DNA of 14,105 nt, taken from assembly GCA_041751795.1 (NCBI GenBank), contig JBGSWU010000161.1:1-14105 (forward strand), read 5' to 3'. The notes beneath the pieces were generated by a model that had not been told where the DNA came from, searched no databases, and saw nothing but the letters and a program-made list of their open reading frames with translations. Of this stretch, positions 6,899 to 12,764 are shown piece after piece. Both the position numbers and the translations under genes were made by a program. The number at the start of each line of letters is the position of its first letter. Position 1 is the first letter of the stretch. The stretch comes from JBBECJ01 sp041751795. Its GTDB lineage: Bacteria > Chloroflexota > Chloroflexia > Thermomicrobiales > CFX8.

Positions 6899-7248
6899 AG
6901 CAATTTCCAGGCGCGTTGCGCTGCTCTCGTGCGGTGCTCTCGTAGTGATCGATCTAAGATCGGTTCGCGGCCCGCAGGCCGACCGTGCAACACCGAAACT
7001 CACTGCACACCGGACGCAAGCGTTCGAGTCCTGCTGGGAGCGCTATGTGTGGAACCGGCGGTCGGTGAACCATGTCTGTTCTATCGGCACCTACATGAAT
7101 GAAGCCGAATGCCGAATCGTGGATCATGCTCCCGCAAACGCGCTTTGCAGGAACCGTGGCACACCGCTTGCCTTAGTCATTAGCAGTAATGGCGCGGGTG
7201 ATGACCGCTCGCAATCGTCGATTCGCGTAATCATGGAGGGCATTATCA
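6899..7248. other. 350-base gap without a convincing gene
   Basis: Nothing here resembles a known gene. It contains a perfect dyad CGATCT-A-AGATCG at 6950-6962 and a GC-rich inverted segment around GCGGCCCGCAGGCC (6967-6980). An open frame runs through it from inside the Rieske gene, with several Cys residues, but has no ribosome site of its own. The promoter for the following small ORFs probably lies in the right half, though no clear -35/-10 pair stands out. Confidence 0.4.
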
Positions 7249-7314
7249 ATGTATATCGGTGGCGGACTGCTGACTCTTCTAATCATTATCATTTTGCTGA
7301 TCATTCTGTTGTAG
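7249..7314 (+). CDS. Tiny hydrophobic membrane peptide, tandem copy 1 (21 residues)
   Basis: ATG 7249 is preceded by GGAGGG at 7235-7240 and opens a 21-codon frame. It begins MYIGGGLLTLL and continues with only Ile and Leu to a TAG stop. No charged side chain is present, so it should be a single membrane-spanning helix with a short Gly-rich N-terminus. Compared with copy 2, nine codons differ silently and three change the residue (Tyr/Val, Ile/Val, Ile/Val). That pattern fits selection on the peptide. The 5' flank differs from those of copies 2 and 3. Function unknown; lengths and composition recall type I toxin peptides, but other small-membrane-protein roles are equally open. Confidence 0.65.
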   Translation: MYIGGGLLTLLIIIILLIILL

Positions 7315-7337
7315 TCGCTGAGGAGCGATTGAGCGAC

Positions 7338-7352
7338 AACTGTTGAACAGTT
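7338..7352 (+). promoter_or_regulatory. Perfect 15-base dyad in the first spacer
   Basis: AACTGTT-G-AACAGTT is a perfect 7-bp inverted repeat with a 1-base centre, located 16 bases before ATG of copy 2. In the second spacer the matching site (around 7457-7471) has lost the left arm through substitutions. It could be a protein-binding site or a chance dyad. The single-base loop makes an RNA hairpin of the full stem unlikely. Confidence 0.35.
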
Positions 7353-7367
7353 TCAAAGGAGGAACAC

Positions 7368-7433
7368 ATGGTTATCGGTGGTGGACTGCTTACACTTCTC
7401 ATCATCATCGTCCTGCTCGTCATTCTTCTGTAG
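7368..7433 (+). CDS. Tiny hydrophobic membrane peptide, tandem copy 2 (21 residues)
   Basis: ATG 7368 follows a textbook ribosome site AAAGGAGG (7356-7363) at good spacing. The frame begins MVIGGGLLTLL and ends with ILL-stop (TAG). Like its neighbours, it is one uncharged transmembrane-length helix with a GGG motif at residues 4-6 and Thr9 as the only polar side chain. Against copy 3, eight bases differ in the 66-base frame: seven codon changes are silent and one is Ile12 to Leu. Such a ratio is strong evidence that the ORF is translated and selected. Confidence 0.75.
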   Translation: MVIGGGLLTLLIIIVLLVILL

Positions 7434-7486
7434 TCGCTGAGGAGCGATTGAGCGACAAGGGTTGTACAGTTTCGAAGGAGGAACAC

Positions 7487-7552
7487 ATGGTTATCGGTGG
7501 TGGACTTCTGACGCTTCTTCTCATCATTGTCCTGCTCGTCATTCTGCTTTAG
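7487..7552 (+). CDS. Tiny hydrophobic membrane peptide, tandem copy 3 (21 residues)
   Basis: ATG 7487 is preceded by GAAGGAGG (7475-7482). The peptide begins MVIGGGLLTLLL and differs from copy 2 only at residue 12 (Leu instead of Ile), despite eight base differences. Its downstream flank diverges at once and leads into a GC-rich hairpin at 7604-7635 that may end the transcript. Expected location is the cytoplasmic membrane. No antisense RNA promoter could be identified confidently on the minus strand of the spacer. Confidence 0.75.
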   Translation: MVIGGGLLTLLLIIVLLVILL

Positions 7553-7603
7553 TAGGCGACAAGCACCGCGACGCCCTGACCTGTATTGAGTTGGGTAAGG
7601 CAA

Positions 7604-7635
7604 GAGCCCCGCTGGCAGCAATGCTCCCGGGGCTC
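7604..7635 (+). terminator. Hairpin between the micro-ORF array and the convergent terminase gene
   Basis: GAGCCCCG (7604-7611) pairs perfectly with CGGGGCTC (7628-7635) around a 16-base loop. CAAGA just outside can also pair with TCTTG (7639-7643) across a small bulge. The following TGTCTTGTCTG is only moderately T-rich. It most likely ends the micro-ORF transcript. Confidence 0.6.
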
Positions 7636-7670
7636 ATGTCTTGTCTGTAACCTGACGATCTTTTCCGCCC

Positions 7671-7689
7671 CGATCGTGTTGCACGATCG
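7671..7689. terminator. Perfect 8-bp hairpin in the convergent gap
   Basis: CGATCGTG-TTG-CACGATCG is an 8-bp stem with a 3-base loop, 26 bases beyond the terminase stop on the minus-strand side. There is no clear T-run in either direction, so terminator function is uncertain. A protein-binding dyad is the alternative. Confidence 0.4.
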
Positions 7690-7714
7690 CCGCAACAGGC
7701 TTTGCGAGGGTTCG

Positions 7715-9199
7715 TCAATGGCCACGCGCTTCCCGTGGTCGCCAGTCATACCGGTCGAGTGCAGCGATCAATGCGAACGAGATCAGCAAGTCGTCGTGGA
7801 GGGTTGGTTCCTCGACTCCCCAGCGAATCAATCTGCCGGGGCCGGGCAGGACCGTGTAACGGCAGGCGACGAGTTGCTTCCATAATAGCCGGTCGAGTTG
7901 AGCCTGCTCAGTGCCATCATTTCCTGCCGGGGAACACACGCGAACACGACCAGCGTCGATCAGGCCAAGCAGGTCCCAGGCGAGTTGACTCTTCGACGAT
8001 GACGAGAACACGAATGGCGTCACGACCCTGTTGCCCAGCGTCGCTCGCAGAAAACTCGCGAGTCCTGCACCGACACCGGTCGCGTCAACGATCACGTGCC
8101 GTACGTTCCAGACACCCGCGAGATTGACAATCCGATCATGGAGAGTGGTCTGACGGGTTCCCGTCCACGCGTAACGGGCGACGAGATCGAAGACTGGCTG
8201 CGCGACGGCAGACGCCGGCTCCTGGCGCGTGCTGATTCGAACGACTGAAAGTGCAGTTGAGTCACGACGTGGATTGGCACGCCGCGCGGCCTCTCCTTCA
8301 ACCCCGTCCTCGACTTCCCCTGCGACATCGATCGTGAATGCGTAGTACACATCCGGACAATCGCGTTGGTTCGGTCTCGCCTGCGGTCGAAAATCACCGC
8401 GCAGCGGCTCATGTCGTTCTGGCGGAAACAGCGATCCTCCGCCATCCAGTTCCTCGAGGTCATACTCCGTACGAATGAATGGGTGGGAATCGCCAAGCAG
8501 AGCCATCTGGCGACGAACATACTGGCCATAGACCGGCAGTTCACGTTCGACATCTCGCCACGGCACACGAAAGATCCGCTGGGTGTTCTGCTCGCGTTCA
8601 AGATTCGTCAGCAACCGTAGTTGCCGCGCGAGCAGCGTCTGGCTCGACCAGACCGTTCCCATGAACAGCGTTGTCGCATTCGCAGATGCCCCCATTGGCG
8701 CGAACACCGCATCCCAGGTATCCGGCTCGATATCCTGTGCTTCATTCGCGACCAGCAACAGATCGGCGGTGTTGCCTCGGCTGTTCGCCGTTGGCGAGGC
8801 TGAGAGAAACCGCACGCTGGCACGCCCGAGCCGGACAGTCGTTCCGTCGCGGACGACGACCATGTCGCGAGTCAACGGCATACCGAGCCGTTCGACGAGC
8901 CGGTCACGCGCGATCAACCCCTGTGGGCGCAACGCCGGCAGGGCAACGACGATTTGCCCACCGAGCCGGTGATATCGCCACAGCAGAAAGGCACAGAGTT
9001 GCGCCAGCATCTCGTCCTTGCCTGATTGACGAGCGAAGACGGCAGCGAACTCCATCCCCGCATGCCGGTGGATGCTCCGGGCAACCGCCTGCGCGACGGG
9101 GCGCTGGTATCCCCGCAGTTGACGATCCGGCAACAGCCATTCGCTGAATACGCCAACATCGTCGGCGATCGTATCGACGAATTGGCCAAGTTGATCCAT
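7715..9199 (-). CDS. Large-terminase-like ATPase/nuclease
   Basis: 494 residues from ATG 9199, chosen because GGGGAGA lies 8 bases upstream; an in-frame ATG at 9244 would add 15 residues overlapping the previous gene. The N-terminal ATPase has a Walker A-like ARQSGKDE (Lys61), a Walker B-like LLLVANEAQ (Asn152, Glu153) and a coupling segment FMGTVWSS. The C-terminal RNase H-like nuclease keeps its acidic residues: Asp291 (FTIDVAGE), Asp372 (HVIVDATGVGAG) and Asp469 (LHDDLLISFALIAA). Terminases package phage DNA into capsids. Oddities: Asp62 stands where Thr/Ser usually follows the Walker Lys, and Walker B has Asn for Asp. It is the last gene of a three-gene minus-strand unit. No portal, protease, capsid or integrase gene lies within the window, so it may be a prophage relic, a domesticated nuclease, or part of a defence or transfer system. 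Confidence 0.82.
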   Translation of the reverse strand: MDQLGQFVDTIADDVGVFSEWLLPDRQLRGYQRPVAQAVARSIHRHAGMEFAAVFARQSGKDEMLAQLCAFLLWRYHRLGGQIVVALPALRPQGLIARDRLVERLGMPLTRDMVVVRDGTTVRLGRASVRFLSASPTANSRGNTADLLLVANEAQDIEPDTWDAVFAPMGASANATTLFMGTVWSSQTLLARQLRLLTNLEREQNTQRIFRVPWRDVERELPVYGQYVRRQMALLGDSHPFIRTEYDLEELDGGGSLFPPERHEPLRGDFRPQARPNQRDCPDVYYAFTIDVAGEVEDGVEGEAARRANPRRDSTALSVVRISTRQEPASAVAQPVFDLVARYAWTGTRQTTLHDRIVNLAGVWNVRHVIVDATGVGAGLASFLRATLGNRVVTPFVFSSSSKSQLAWDLLGLIDAGRVRVCSPAGNDGTEQAQLDRLLWKQLVACRYTVLPGPGRLIRWGVEEPTLHDDLLISFALIAALDRYDWRPREARGH

Positions 9200-9218
9200 C
9201 AGGCATTCTCCCCACGAT

Positions 9219-9461
9219 TCAACCTGCCAACCGCAACAAGGCATCAGTCACGACCGACACGATCACCACCCAGAACATCGTGTCGATCCGGCTGCGGATT
9301 GCTGCGACTTCGCCAGCGAGGTCCTCGACCATCCTGCGCGTGAGGACCTCATACGTCGTTGCAGGATCGAGGTTGAGTGCATCAGATGCCGGATCCCTAT
9401 CTGGCGAGGGGCGATTCCATCGCTGGGTGGGGAGGGCAGGTTTCGTCGTGAGTTGGTTCAT
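9219..9461 (-). CDS. Small single-pass membrane protein in the terminase module
   Basis: 80 residues. Residues 1-35 are Pro/Arg/Asp-rich, about 36-60 form a predicted amphipathic or coiled helix (EVLTRRMVEDLAGEVAAIR), and about 62-79 are a C-terminal membrane helix (MFWVVIVSVVTDALLRLAG). ATG 9461 overlaps the TGA of the upstream gene (ATGA), and the GAGGAGG ribosome site lies inside the end of that gene. The stop lies 20 bases upstream of the terminase ATG. Tail-anchored topology placed between small- and large-terminase-like genes could suggest a phage membrane protein, but I do not recognise the family. Confidence 0.75.
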   Translation of the reverse strand: MNQLTTKPALPTQRWNRPSPDRDPASDALNLDPATTYEVLTRRMVEDLAGEVAAIRSRIDTMFWVVIVSVVTDALLRLAG

Positions 9462-9931
9462 GTGACCTCCTCAAGGCCTTTTTCCCGGAAGACTCGTGTC
9501 ACGATGGCGTGCATTTCATCCTCGAACGTTGATCCCAGCGACTGTTCCATCCGGCGTGCGCGGATAATCGTGTCGACCAGTCGCGTCAGCGTCAGCGTGA
9601 CGTCACGAGGTTCGCCGTCGAGCAGATCGGTCGCGACGACTCGCTGCACCATCAGCCGCAACGCTCCGATCTCGGATGTCAGGGCCTGTTGATTCGCGCA
9701 TTCCGTAATCGCTGCCTGCAGTGCTTCGTCGATCAGCCCAGCATGGTTTCGTGTCTGGATGGCCACCGAAAAGCGATCGACACGTTCCTGGCGAGCGTCG
9801 GGCCATTCACCAGTGACGACGTCCTCATCCTCGTCAAATTGGTGCGAAACACAGAGCGTCGTGCCGCGCATGGCCCAGGCACGACACCCAGACATCACGC
9901 ACCGCCGGCTTGTCGTTCCGGGGTCCGTCAT
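9458..9931 (-). CDS. Zinc-finger protein, candidate small-terminase/adaptor partner
   Basis: 157 residues from ATG 9931, which is preceded by GGCGGTG; a further 15 codons upstream are open but lack a better site. The N-terminus contains a compact Cys/His cluster, RRCVMSGCRAWAMRGTTLCVSH, with Cys11, Cys16, Cys27 and His30 as probable zinc ligands. Such short metal-binding knuckles occur in phage-type genes placed ahead of terminases. The rest is largely helical and charged (LIDEALQAAITECANQQALT, TLTRLVDTIIRARRMEQSL), consistent with an oligomerising DNA-binding or adaptor protein. It is first in the unit and translationally coupled to the membrane protein gene (ATGA). The role as small terminase subunit is inferred from order and not from a recognised fold. 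Confidence 0.72.
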   Translation of the reverse strand: MTDPGTTSRRCVMSGCRAWAMRGTTLCVSHQFDEDEDVVTGEWPDARQERVDRFSVAIQTRNHAGLIDEALQAAITECANQQALTSEIGALRLMVQRVVATDLLDGEPRDVTLTLTRLVDTIIRARRMEQSLGSTFEDEMHAIVTRVFREKGLEEVT

Positions 9932-10095
9932 TTCGCACCGCCTTTCATGCGTTCGACTGTTCGGGCTTCCCATCACTCGAACGATCTGAGGGGTGGGCTG
10001 TGTGCCACATTCGATTCCGCACCCGCGCTAATGGGTGTACAGTTCCGCAACTGGGCCGGGGTGCTCAGAACCGCATTCACATCCACGGAGGACAG
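9932..10095. promoter_or_regulatory. Divergent intergenic region between the terminase module and ridA
   Basis: 164 bases between divergent starts, so promoters for both directions should lie here. I could not find a consensus -35/-10 pair on either strand. TAATGG (10029-10034) is the best plus-strand -10 candidate and is weak. GTGTACAGT with a central TGTACA palindrome lies at 10035-10043. Confidence 0.3.
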
Positions 10096-10491
10096 ATGGT
10101 CGATACGACACAGGAACTCGAAGTCATTCAAACGGACAAAGCGGCGGCGCCAATCGGGCCGTATTCGCAGGCGATTCGTGCCAACGGTTTCATCTTCGTT
10201 GCCGGAGAAAAGGGCATCGATCCCGCAACGAACGCGATCGTTCCGGGCGGCATCGCGGCGGAGACTCGCCAAACGCTCGAAAACATCCGCAACATTCTTG
10301 AAGAAGGCGGTTCTTCGATTTCCCGAGTTGTTGCGACGACCGTTTATCTGACCGACATCAACGCCTTCGCTGAGATGAACGCGGTCTACGCCGAGTACTT
10401 CACGAGTAACCCACCGGGGCGAACGACGGTCGGTGTCACATCACTCCCCGCTGGTGCGCAAGTCGAAATCACTGTCACAGCACTGGAATAG
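10096..10491 (+). CDS. ridA: RidA family (YjgF/YER057c/UK114) enamine/imine deaminase
   Basis: 131 residues, the normal size. ATG 10096 has GGAGG 3 bases upstream and the protein starts where family members start. Signatures are APIGPYSQAIRANGFIFVAGE, NIRNILEEGG, VVATTVYLTDINAFAEMNAVY and, at the end, PPGRTTVGVTSLPAGAQVEI. This last stretch includes the Arg that binds the substrate carboxylate (GRTTV) and the Glu in VEI that positions the catalytic water. The enzyme hydrolyses reactive 2-aminoacrylate and related imines formed by PLP enzymes in the cytoplasm; many homologues have other substrates. The usual G-Q in the VSGQ-like strand is replaced by VAGEKG. The GIN-domain gene starts 25 bases downstream, probably on the same transcript. 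Confidence 0.92.
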   Translation: MVDTTQELEVIQTDKAAAPIGPYSQAIRANGFIFVAGEKGIDPATNAIVPGGIAAETRQTLENIRNILEEGGSSISRVVATTVYLTDINAFAEMNAVYAEYFTSNPPGRTTVGVTSLPAGAQVEITVTALE

Positions 10492-10516
10492 GATCGCTGG
10501 AACGAGAGGGGCGACC

Positions 10517-11170
10517 ATGGTTACGGGCTCCGGCAACGCTGCGCGCGAAACGCGACCGCTGGCGAACTGGACAACGGTCGCCCTCTCCTGCCCCGGAACG
10601 CTCGAACTCGCCATTGGCGACAACAACGGCATCCTGATCGAGGCCGATGACAACATTCTGGAGTTGATCGAGACACCCGTCGATGGCGATACCCTGCAGA
10701 TCCGTTTCAAGCGCGGTCTGCGGCAGATTCGCCCGACAACACCGATTCACTTTCATGCCACCACGCCGACGATTGCCAGGATGACCGTCTCCGGCGCAGG
10801 CGATATCAGTGCTTCAGCGATCGATGGTGACGACCTGACGCTCACGATCAGTGGATCAGGCAACATCCATATCGAGTCGACGAACGTCGGCATGTTGAGA
10901 ACGACGATTTCCGGTGCTGGAACCATTTCCTCCCGCGGGAACGCGACCGACATCGAACTCGTTTTATCTGGCTCAGGAAGTTTGGACGCTCGCGACCTGA
11001 CGGTTCAGCGCGCGCGCATTCAGATCTCCGGGGCGGGCAGCGCGCTCCTTCGGGTGGAGCAGGAACTCGACGGCAGAATCAGCGGCAGTGGTTCGATCAT
11101 CTACGACGGTGCACCCTCAACAACGATTCGCACGTCTGGTTCGGGCCGTGCACTTCGAATGCCGACCTGA
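10517..11170 (+). CDS. GIN-domain (DUF2807) beta-solenoid protein without a signal peptide
   Basis: 217 residues from ATG 10517, with GAGAGGGG just upstream. After ANWTTVALSCPGTLELAIGD it has the typical head-GIN pattern of short strands closed by SGAG or SGSG turns: VSGAGDI, ISGSGNI, ISGAGTI, LSGSGSL, ISGAGSA, ISGSGSI and TSGSGRA. This fits a right-handed beta-solenoid. Most family members are exported lipoproteins or membrane-anchored. Here the N-terminus (MVTGSGNAARETRPLANW) has no hydrophobic signal, so the protein seems to stay inside the cell or to rely on another route. Function is unknown, despite the old 'autotransporter adhesin head' name. It lies 25 bases behind ridA. Confidence 0.8.
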   Translation: MVTGSGNAARETRPLANWTTVALSCPGTLELAIGDNNGILIEADDNILELIETPVDGDTLQIRFKRGLRQIRPTTPIHFHATTPTIARMTVSGAGDISASAIDGDDLTLTISGSGNIHIESTNVGMLRTTISGAGTISSRGNATDIELVLSGSGSLDARDLTVQRARIQISGAGSALLRVEQELDGRISGSGSIIYDGAPSTTIRTSGSGRALRMPT

Positions 11171-11307
11171 AGCAGTTCCGTGGTCAAGCCTCGAGAGGGG
11201 AAAGAACACCACCGACATCGTGCGAGGCTTAACATTTATGATGGAATTGTTACGCGGGGCGATCATGCGGATCGCCCCGCTGGTGACGTCGGTGGTGAAA
11301 CGGAGAC
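11171..11307 (+). promoter_or_regulatory. pstS upstream region with nested inverted repeats
   Basis: AAGCCTCG (11186-11193) pairs with CGAGGCTT (11223-11230). Separately, an 11-bp perfect stem GCGGGGCGATC (11254-11264) / GATCGCCCCGC (11270-11280) with a 5-base loop lies about 30 bases before the PstS start. Between them is TATGAT (11237-11242), a good -10 hexamer without a strong -35. TTAACA (11229-11234) resembles one half of a Gram-positive PHO box, but a properly spaced second half is not clear. The strong hairpin has no T-run, so it may act in the pstS leader rather than ending the ridA-GIN transcript. Confidence 0.45.
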
Positions 11308-12300
11308 GTGGTGTTTCGACGGTTGGCTGAAACTCGGAGGCTGGTCCTCGCCACCAGCATGATGCTTATCGTCAGCCTGCTGCTGGCGGCCTGCGGTGAC
11401 GAAGAAACTGGCATCTACACAGGTGAGGTGGAGATCGACGGGTCGAGCACGGTCTTCCCGATCTCCCAGGCGATTGCCGAAGAGTTCTTCCTCGAAAACC
11501 GAGGGACACGATTCACCGTTGGTGCGTCCGGGACAGGCGGCGGCTTCGAGAAGTTCTGTCGCGGCGACATCGACATCAGCGATGCATCACGGCCAATCAA
11601 GGACGCCGAAGCCAAGATCTGTGCCCAGAACGGGATCGAATTTACCGAATTGATCGTTGCTGCCGATGGGCTGTCAGTTATCGTTCACCCCGACAATGAT
11701 TGGGCCGACTGCCTGACGGTTGAGCAACTGCACCAGCTCTGGAAACCGGGAAGCACTATCGATCGCTGGAGCGATCTCGATCCCGCATGGCCGGATAAGA
11801 AAATCAATCTCTACGGACCCGGAACCGACTCCGGCACGTTCGACTATTTCACAGAGACGATTAATGGCGACACCGGTGCGAGCCGGTCGGACTACAGCGC
11901 TAGCGAGGATGACAACGTCCTGATCCAGGGTGTTGAGGGCGACCGGTATGCGCTGGCGTACCTCGGATATGCCTACTACAGCGAAAATGCGGACCGATTG
12001 AAGGTACTTGCCATCGACGGTGGCAACGGTTGCGTCGCGCCGTCGCCCGAAACGGTCCAGAACGAATCCTACGTCCCGCTCTCGCGCCCAGTCTTTATTT
12101 ACGTCAACAACGCTGGATTGACAGCCAACGATGTTACCGACCTCGCTACCCCAGGACCGACCTCAACCATCGCCGCATTCGTCATCTACTACCTGACGGA
12201 TGGTGTCGGCGTTATCCCGTTTGTCGGTTACATCCCGTACGATCAAGCCGTCTACGACGAGCAGTTGCGGAAGGTAGCGGCTGTCACCGGTACGCCGTAG
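11308..12300 (+). CDS. pstS: PstS-like phosphate-binding lipoprotein
   Basis: 330 residues. Start is GTG 11308 or the next codon GTG 11311; CGGAG at 11301-11305 favours the second slightly. A basic N-terminus (FRRLAETRR) and hydrophobic core lead to the lipobox LAAC with Cys29, so it is a surface lipoprotein. The mature part has the PstS phosphate-site motifs: DGSSTVFPI, ASGTGGGFEKFCRGDIDISDASRPI and GPGTDSGTFDYF. It captures phosphate for the PstCAB transporter, but no pstC, pstA, pstB or phoU gene follows; the next gene is on the other strand. It may be a scattered pst component or a scavenging or sensing copy. Several Cys (in FCRGD, KICAQ, ADCLT, NGCVA) could form disulfides outside the cell. 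Confidence 0.92.
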   Translation: MVFRRLAETRRLVLATSMMLIVSLLLAACGDEETGIYTGEVEIDGSSTVFPISQAIAEEFFLENRGTRFTVGASGTGGGFEKFCRGDIDISDASRPIKDAEAKICAQNGIEFTELIVAADGLSVIVHPDNDWADCLTVEQLHQLWKPGSTIDRWSDLDPAWPDKKINLYGPGTDSGTFDYFTETINGDTGASRSDYSASEDDNVLIQGVEGDRYALAYLGYAYYSENADRLKVLAIDGGNGCVAPSPETVQNESYVPLSRPVFIYVNNAGLTANDVTDLATPGPTSTIAAFVIYYLTDGVGVIPFVGYIPYDQAVYDEQLRKVAAVTGTP

Positions 12301-12338
12301 CGACCACGCCATTTTCCAGTGTCCTCGATCAAGCCGCG

Positions 12339-12764
12339 CTAAATGCGGAAGCGTGTGGGCGTGATGACGATCGCGGCTGAGTAGGTTTTCGCGAAGTTCT
12401 CAGGCGTACCGTAGCCGATGTAGGCCATTCGCTCAGCGTACTTGCTCACATACTCAGGGATCTCGTGACAGCCAGGGTAATCGGCGACGTGCTCGGCGAT
12501 GCCCTCGATCCGGATCACATCTCCACCGCCGTTGGTGTTGTCGATTGTGAGCGTCACCTTCGAGTTCTCAGCCAGATTACGCATCTTCGTCTGGTCCGGC
12601 CGGCTGTAGACGACTATCTTGCCATCGCGCGGGAGAAACCAGACCGGGACGCTGTCCGGCTGTCCACTTGGACGAACGGTTGTCAGCCAGGCGATGATGT
12701 CCTCATTCAGCCGCCGCTCGACATGCTGGCCACGCTGCGTCGATGTATCCAGTGTTGCCGACAT
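12339..12764 (-). CDS. PPOX-class, probably F420-dependent oxidoreductase (Rv3369/TIGR03667-like)
   Basis: 141 residues forming one split beta-barrel. VERRLNEDIIAWLTTVRPSGQPDSVPVWFLPRDGKIVVYSRPDQTKMRNL is the classic start of the family, in which the barrel binds a flavin or F420 phosphate. NSKVTLTIDNTNGGGDVIRIEGIAEHV, with YVSKYAERM later, follows the same layout as Rv3369-type proteins. It likely reduces an unknown substrate with F420H2 (or FMN) in the cytoplasm. ATG 12764 is preceded by GGAAGGA at a slightly long spacing of about 11 bases. It converges on pstS with a 38-base gap in which I see no terminator. The cofactor assignment is by family resemblance only. Confidence 0.85.
   Translation of the reverse strand: MSATLDTSTQRGQHVERRLNEDIIAWLTTVRPSGQPDSVPVWFLPRDGKIVVYSRPDQTKMRNLAENSKVTLTIDNTNGGGDVIRIEGIAEHVADYPGCHEIPEYVSKYAERMAYIGYGTPENFAKTYSAAIVITPTRFRI

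Larger units (their letters stand above)
7249..7552 (+). repeat. Tandem array: three micro-ORF units with an exact 119-base period
   Basis: Starts lie at 7249, 7368 and 7487, exactly 119 bases apart: each 66-base ORF is followed by a 53-base spacer. The two full spacers (7315-7367 and 7434-7486) match at 49 of 53 bases. ORFs 2 and 3 match at 58 of 66, so the spacer is at least as conserved as the coding part. Each spacer starts with an inverted repeat GTCGCT/AGCGAC (6 bp, 12-base loop; 7314-7337 and 7433-7456), which can alternatively fold as CGCT/AGCG, and ends with the ribosome site. After copy 3 only a remnant (GCGACAAG, about 7555-7562) of the spacer remains, as if deleted. The array arose by duplication. 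Confidence 0.9.

Noticed and set aside
6807..7346. 179-codon plus-strand frame from inside the Rieske gene to the micro-ORF array, with several Cys residues
   Set aside because: It starts within the Rieske gene in another frame, has no ribosome site, and crosses micro-ORF copy 1 out of frame. The middle part could be a decayed gene, but nothing supports it.
7249..7552. CRISPR-like or satellite repeat reading of the tandem array
   Set aside because: Period of 119 bases, only three units, and coding-type substitutions within the repeat; no 25-40 base repeats with unique spacers.
7301..7621. Minus-strand frame with an internal repeat (TTDNHVF-like segments)
   Set aside because: The repetition is simply the antisense of the tandem micro-ORFs, whose plus-strand frames have the ribosome sites and silent-change pattern.
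9026..9343. Plus-strand frames opposite the terminase and the 80-residue gene
   Set aside because: Shadows of the coupled minus-strand operon; no ribosome sites and no motifs.
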